Part shown: in pieces, positions 59,901-64,000 of the stretch | How positions within the stretch are numbered: position 1 is the first letter of the stretch | Layout of the letters: each line of letters starts with the position of its first letter | Source of the DNA: Kappaphycus alvarezii | Lineage: Eukaryota > Rhodophyta > Florideophyceae > Gigartinales > Solieriaceae | Direction: 5' to 3' | DNA: 64,000 nucleotides | Assembly (NCBI GenBank): GCA_002205965.3 | Contig: NADL03000024.1 | Location: forward strand, 558,001 to 622,000 | Program-made: the position numbers and the translations under genes | The notes under the pieces: model-generated | The model's database searches: none | What the model was told of the DNA's origin: nothing | What the model saw: only the letters and a program-made list of their open reading frames with translations

Positions 59901-61840
59901 TTCCACGATTTAGATGAAATCTGTTTGCTCAGATCTATTTCATTTCTCTCTTGATAATAAAATCCTTCTTTCCTGTCTGGCTTGTGGTCAGTAACCATTT
60001 TTTAAGTATTGTAATCATAGAAAATCGGGCAACCAGCGAGTATATCTATCGAAAGGAACTTCATTTAGAGGGTCTTCAACCCTTGAAAAAATAATCTCCA
60101 ATAATTTTTATTTCCACAAATATTTTCCGAGAAGATGCTCAGTGCGTCAATTTGAGAATACAGGAATAAGTTGAGATTTATTCTTACTTCAAATTATGAT
60201 AGGTGGGAACTACAGCATATTCAGTATCTATCTTGCAAATTTGGGGAGTCGGCAGGTAGATTTTGTCTACAGGGTGATAACAGGATGGATGACAGCAATC
60301 TGCGGAGCGAAAGTAACCGTTTTGGAAACACATATAATTTTTCGCCTTCATTCTATCATTGTACATGATTTCATCAATTCACCATTAATTCACAGATATT
60401 GTAATCGATAACGTTTTCATTTGCATCCATATGTTTCACGAAACAATTATTTCGTTCAAAAATTATTCACCACTATTATAAATTGTACTCTATATTTACG
60501 GAAATAAAGTATTTGCATATAAAGTCTGTCTTGCACATAAATGAGTACTATTTCAGTAATTATCTGTGTGTGAAGGCAGTTATCAGTGCAGTGAACAAAA
60601 TCCATGCCCATAGACTCCTGAAACAGGCCATTCTGAAAATCAAGACAGAAGTTAGAGTAAATTGTCTTTCGCGTAGAGTCAAAGAACTTGATTGAATCAA
60701 ATTTTTTTGGCCTGTTCCTGCAGTAAGCTCAGAAAAATGCTTCGAAGAACCCTTCAAAACTAAAAAATAGAGGATTATTCAATTAAATCCCACTTCAAAA
60801 ATAAAAAAATTCTTATAGGCGAATACAGATTCTCAGTAGAATAAAAGACAAAAATTATAGAGCTGAGAACAGTTGATGCCTCTAAAACGTAAAGCTTAAA
60901 TCGAGCCCTTTTCTGTAGACCTAGATTTCAATTGTGCTGTTGATTTACTTTCGACTTAAGATGGAAATCATGTACGATGATCCCACCACTGCGCAAGTTT
61001 TACGCCTTACATCGGAAATAAGGGCTAAGCAAAATGAAATTGTGCAACATTTCATGGCATAATCAGATACTGTTGGGTCCGAATCAAATGTTCAGGATTC
61101 TTGGGCCGACATAAGTAGTAAAAATGAATAACCTCACTCTTTTAGAATTTTATACAGTACAGCGTTTTCTTGATCTAGCATTTTGCGCAAAGTTGGAAGT
61201 ATTTCTGGCCTGAAAGTCTAGGTCAAATCCGGAGGGAGTTATTTTTGTGTTATTTCAACTTTCGGGTATGGTGTAACTTGTTATTTGAGTAAATGATTTT
61301 TTGTGATAAAATTTCAATGCTTGTGCTAGTTGTTGTATGAGTTGTGAACAGTACATCGTCGCTACTGCTCGAAAAAGAGTTCAAGAAGCATTAAAAAACA
61401 TATAAAAATTTTCGTTTGGTTACATAAGGCACCACGTTCAAGAAATACAATTTTATTTGTACGCTATCAGGTCTAATCTCCACAGCACAAATCGTGCAGG
61501 CGGAAAATATGACGAGGCTAATGGCTTCGATAGTAAGAAAAAAAGCTGTAATATTTACATGGAATGGAATTTGTTGGTTTTCTCATTTGCTTACTCATTA
61601 TTAAATTCCCCACAGTCGTGTTTGCATCTCTCATAACATTTTTGTGTAATTATATTCTCATCTTTCATGAGATTTAAACTTGCAGTATAGATAAATAGCA
61701 TCAAATTTTATCCCTTTTGGCTCTATGACGGGTAGTGCGCCCAGACAGTCGGCTTTTTTGATGCAAAACAGATTTCAGGGGGCATAAATTGAGGCCGGGG
61801 TCTTGCACGGAAATCGCCGTAATTAAGATTTCAGGTTAAT
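50995..61840. other. AT-rich desert, no recognisable content
   Basis: Nearly 11 kb of strongly AT-rich sequence. The longest frames are about 90 codons and show no motif. No LTR, inverted repeat, tRNA-like or rRNA-like sequence was noticed. It probably consists of mobile-element DNA decayed past recognition. Confidence 0.55.
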
Positions 61841-61849
61841 GAGGACAAA

Positions 61850-62400
61850 TTCTAGTTCCCATCGCCTGCGACGTCACCATCATATCACCGGTCAAGGCCA
61901 ACGTAGGATCAAGGGCTACGCGTGAAGTGAGAAGTTCTGCGTCAATTGCTCACCGCAACAAGGTCACTGACCTGGAACGAAAACTGCCGCGTAGACTCCC
62001 GCCCTTTCCGACAACCCCACACAAGCCTCCAATTTCGATTTCCAGAAGCTGGCTTTCGATTCCCTGGGTTCGCCTTCCCCCGCTACTATCCGCTTCAAAG
62101 AGGATCTCCTTCCGCGTATCGCCGAAACTTTTCATAGATCTGTTGGAGTCATCAGAACGAGAATATACAGACGCATTGGTTACACGATCTTGTCGTCTCT
62201 GGCGAACGCTATCGTGTCCCGTACAACTGGACCACCCGGTTAGCACTTAGCTAGCAAAATAGTCGCTTCCTGCACTAGACCCTCGAAATTAATGCGGTAA
62301 ATTTTCTTCAACAATGTTGTGGTCTAGAAGTAGTTTGGACGATTTTCTACGCTGTGGGCTCTGATCGAAAATTGCTGGCGCTATGATTAAAATTGGTACG
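61850..62400 (+). pseudogene. GC-richer coding relic, unknown family
   Basis: An isolated patch of balanced composition in AT-rich DNA. One frame opens with SASIAHRNKVTDLERKLPRR (61927-62250). Another, more protein-like, reads FQKLAFDSLGSPSPATIRFK, EDLLPRIAETFHRSVGVIRT and ILSSLANAIVSRTTGPPG, then after stops NAVNFLQQCCGLEVVWTIFY. This looks like a once-coding sequence from a gene or mobile element, not recognised further. Confidence 0.35.
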
Positions 62401-64000
62401 ACACTATTTTAAATCCTCTAGTGTCTTTGTTTAATTTAAAACAAGGTCATCCGCTTGGTAAAGATGGCTTTAAGGTGGCTAAAATTTACGGCAAAATGCA
62501 AAATAGCGGTTTTTTCAAGAAATTTAAAAAGCAAAGATTGACTCGGAAACGTTACCGTGTGGGACTCGTGATAATAAGGTGAACTGGCCTTGGTAGTGGG
62601 GTATTTTATATCGATAAAGGGTAGCCTCAATGATTCATTTACTCGATTTTCAATTCAGTAGTGTGACTCTGCATAAAGTTGTTTTCTGTAATCCAAGCGT
62701 CCCGATTACTCGCCAGAAGATACTGAAAATTTTGGCTGACCTAAAAATTTGATAGATACTTGTGCAAGTCAAAACACCGAATAAATAGTTCAATACTGTA
62801 CAGTAGGATTAAAATCGAAGGCTTAAATCCAATAAATGGCACTTAAAAATTACCCTTTGTTCAACGTTATAAATCATTTGTAGAGATGCCATTGGTTGAC
62901 AAAACTCCTACGTTTAATTGCTCATTCTGTTCGTACTTCACACAAAAGGGCCACCATAACTTCTTCCTCTATTTTTGGTTTATTTCACACATAATATAAT
63001 GGAAATAAACCTCCATTCCACAGATGTTCCGGCTCCCAACAAGTATTCGATGCTAAAAACCTGCCAGTAACCTCAAAGCCCCCTTTTAGTATTATAAAAT
63101 AATATAACTATTCTCAGGCAAAAGACTGTGGAATCGCGAGAGCACGAACAAAGGATCTAGAGACCCAATAGTTGAGTTTAAGCAAAGTTAAATGGCGTTC
63201 TTCATGAATCAATTAGACTTATAGGGCCAACACAGGCTTCAAAATTCAAAATATCGTACTTTATAACCACCCAGGAGCATATGCAAATTCATATCTGAAT
63301 AATGTAATAACAATGTGGAAAGTACACTGTTTGTGTCAAACGAATTACAAGGTAGAAAACTACGGGGTTTTAGAAATTGAAATAAACAAAATTGAAAACT
63401 GCGTTATAAATGTAGTTATTCAAAGCTTAATAGGTGATCTAGACAGAAAGGGTTTCAAAAAATCTGAACGAAAGCAGAATCCGCAGGACTAGTCAGAAGT
63501 TCATTCACAGTTTTTCTACTCAATATAGCACCAAGCCACCCATGAATTGCACCTTTTAAACTATATCTCTCATTAAAGAGAACAATGAGCCAATAGGTAG
63601 TGCAGAGAGCCAAAAATCATCAATATTTTGTTGTGCAAATAGAACCCAGAAAGCAAAAGACGCTATTTATAGACCAGTTACGGTAGCGGAGACAGTAAAA
63701 TACGCTGAAAATGCCGTTAAACAGCAGAAAGCGCGTGATAAAGCTCACAACTGTCATTATTTTACCATTTAAGTATCTGGTGCGGGAGAAAAATGCAAAA
63801 CTGCTGAATAAGTGGAACATTGAAATTCTTTTTCGCATGGATTTATGGTTTCAGGTGCACTCGGGAAGATCTAGATTGAACTTGGGTTAAAACCTGGGTT
63901 GATCCTGGCTGGTTTGAGCCTGTGGCTCTAAGTTAGGGTTCACGTAGAACTAGAGATAGCTCCTAGCTGAAGGAAAGCGTAGTCTTACAGTAGCGAATGC
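62401..64000. other. AT-rich, GC-richer final 130 bp
   Basis: Nothing coding is supportable. An isolated CAATACTGTACAGTAGG lies near 62,793. The final bases (about 63,870-64,000) become GC-richer with imperfect repeats such as AACTTGGGTT/AACCTGGGTT and may begin another element beyond the window. Confidence 0.4.

Noticed and set aside
1..64000. tRNA, rRNA and CRISPR arrays
   Set aside because: No A-box/B-box pair with a cloverleaf, no conserved rRNA core sequence and no regularly spaced repeat-spacer array was seen. The tandem repeats present are contiguous or microsatellite-like.

Overview
This is a eukaryotic nuclear window, most likely fungal. No bacterial-style operons, rRNA, tRNA or CRISPR arrays are visible. 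Genes are sparse and separated by transposon debris, some introns look plausible, and the recognisable host genes (fringe-like glycosyltransferase, bZIP factors, MgtC/SapB-family membrane protein) all have known fungal relatives. An early-diverging fungus is possible, but the sequence does not fix the phylum.

The DNA alternates between two compartments. The mixed or GC-rich blocks (about 1-21,550 and 37,100-44,150) hold every host-like gene and nearly all copies of a (TACTG)n/(CAGTA)n pentanucleotide repeat. They show strong local strand asymmetry, with long C+A-rich or G+T-rich runs. The AT-rich blocks (about 21,560-37,100 and 44,600-64,000) contain only eroded mobile elements and long stretches where I see nothing coding.

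Layout: 1-1.8 kb, degraded Ty3/gypsy gag-pol (minus); 2.26-2.71 kb, a probable MITE; 2.95-3.9 kb, two head-to-tail LINE 3' fragments; 4.0-4.4 kb, a possible zinc-ribbon exon; 7.3-7.9 kb, a bZIP gene (minus); 16.2-16.9 kb, a second, paralogous bZIP gene; 19.4-20.1 kb, a hypothetical gene with a TGACTCA cluster upstream; 20.2-20.9 kb, an MgtC/SapB-like gene (minus). In the first AT-rich block: a gag-like GC island (24 kb), a dispersed LTR-like repeat (25.4-26.3 kb) and a LINE fragment with zinc-knuckle and endonuclease-like motifs (34.3-35.4 kb). In the second GC-rich block: a GT31/fringe-like glycosyltransferase (38.1-39.4 kb) and several proline-rich candidate genes. In the second AT-rich block: a hAT transposase relic split by a second copy of the LTR-like repeat (45.6-48.4 kb), another LINE fragment (49.5-50.1 kb), a possible pogo/CENP-B DNA-binding domain (50.6-51.0 kb), then about 10 kb without recognisable content.

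The host genes share an odd feature. Conserved motifs are well preserved, yet the reading frame is broken by single-base indels, often in or next to homopolymers, with few or no internal nonsense codons. This points either to uncorrected long-read errors in the source assembly or to very recent inactivation. Exact CDS boundaries are therefore approximate. No defence system, secondary-metabolite cluster or other clearly new multi-gene system was found. The most unusual items are the paralogous bZIP pair with a changed DNA-contact residue, the eukaryotic MgtC-like gene, and the compartment-restricted palindromic pentanucleotide repeat.
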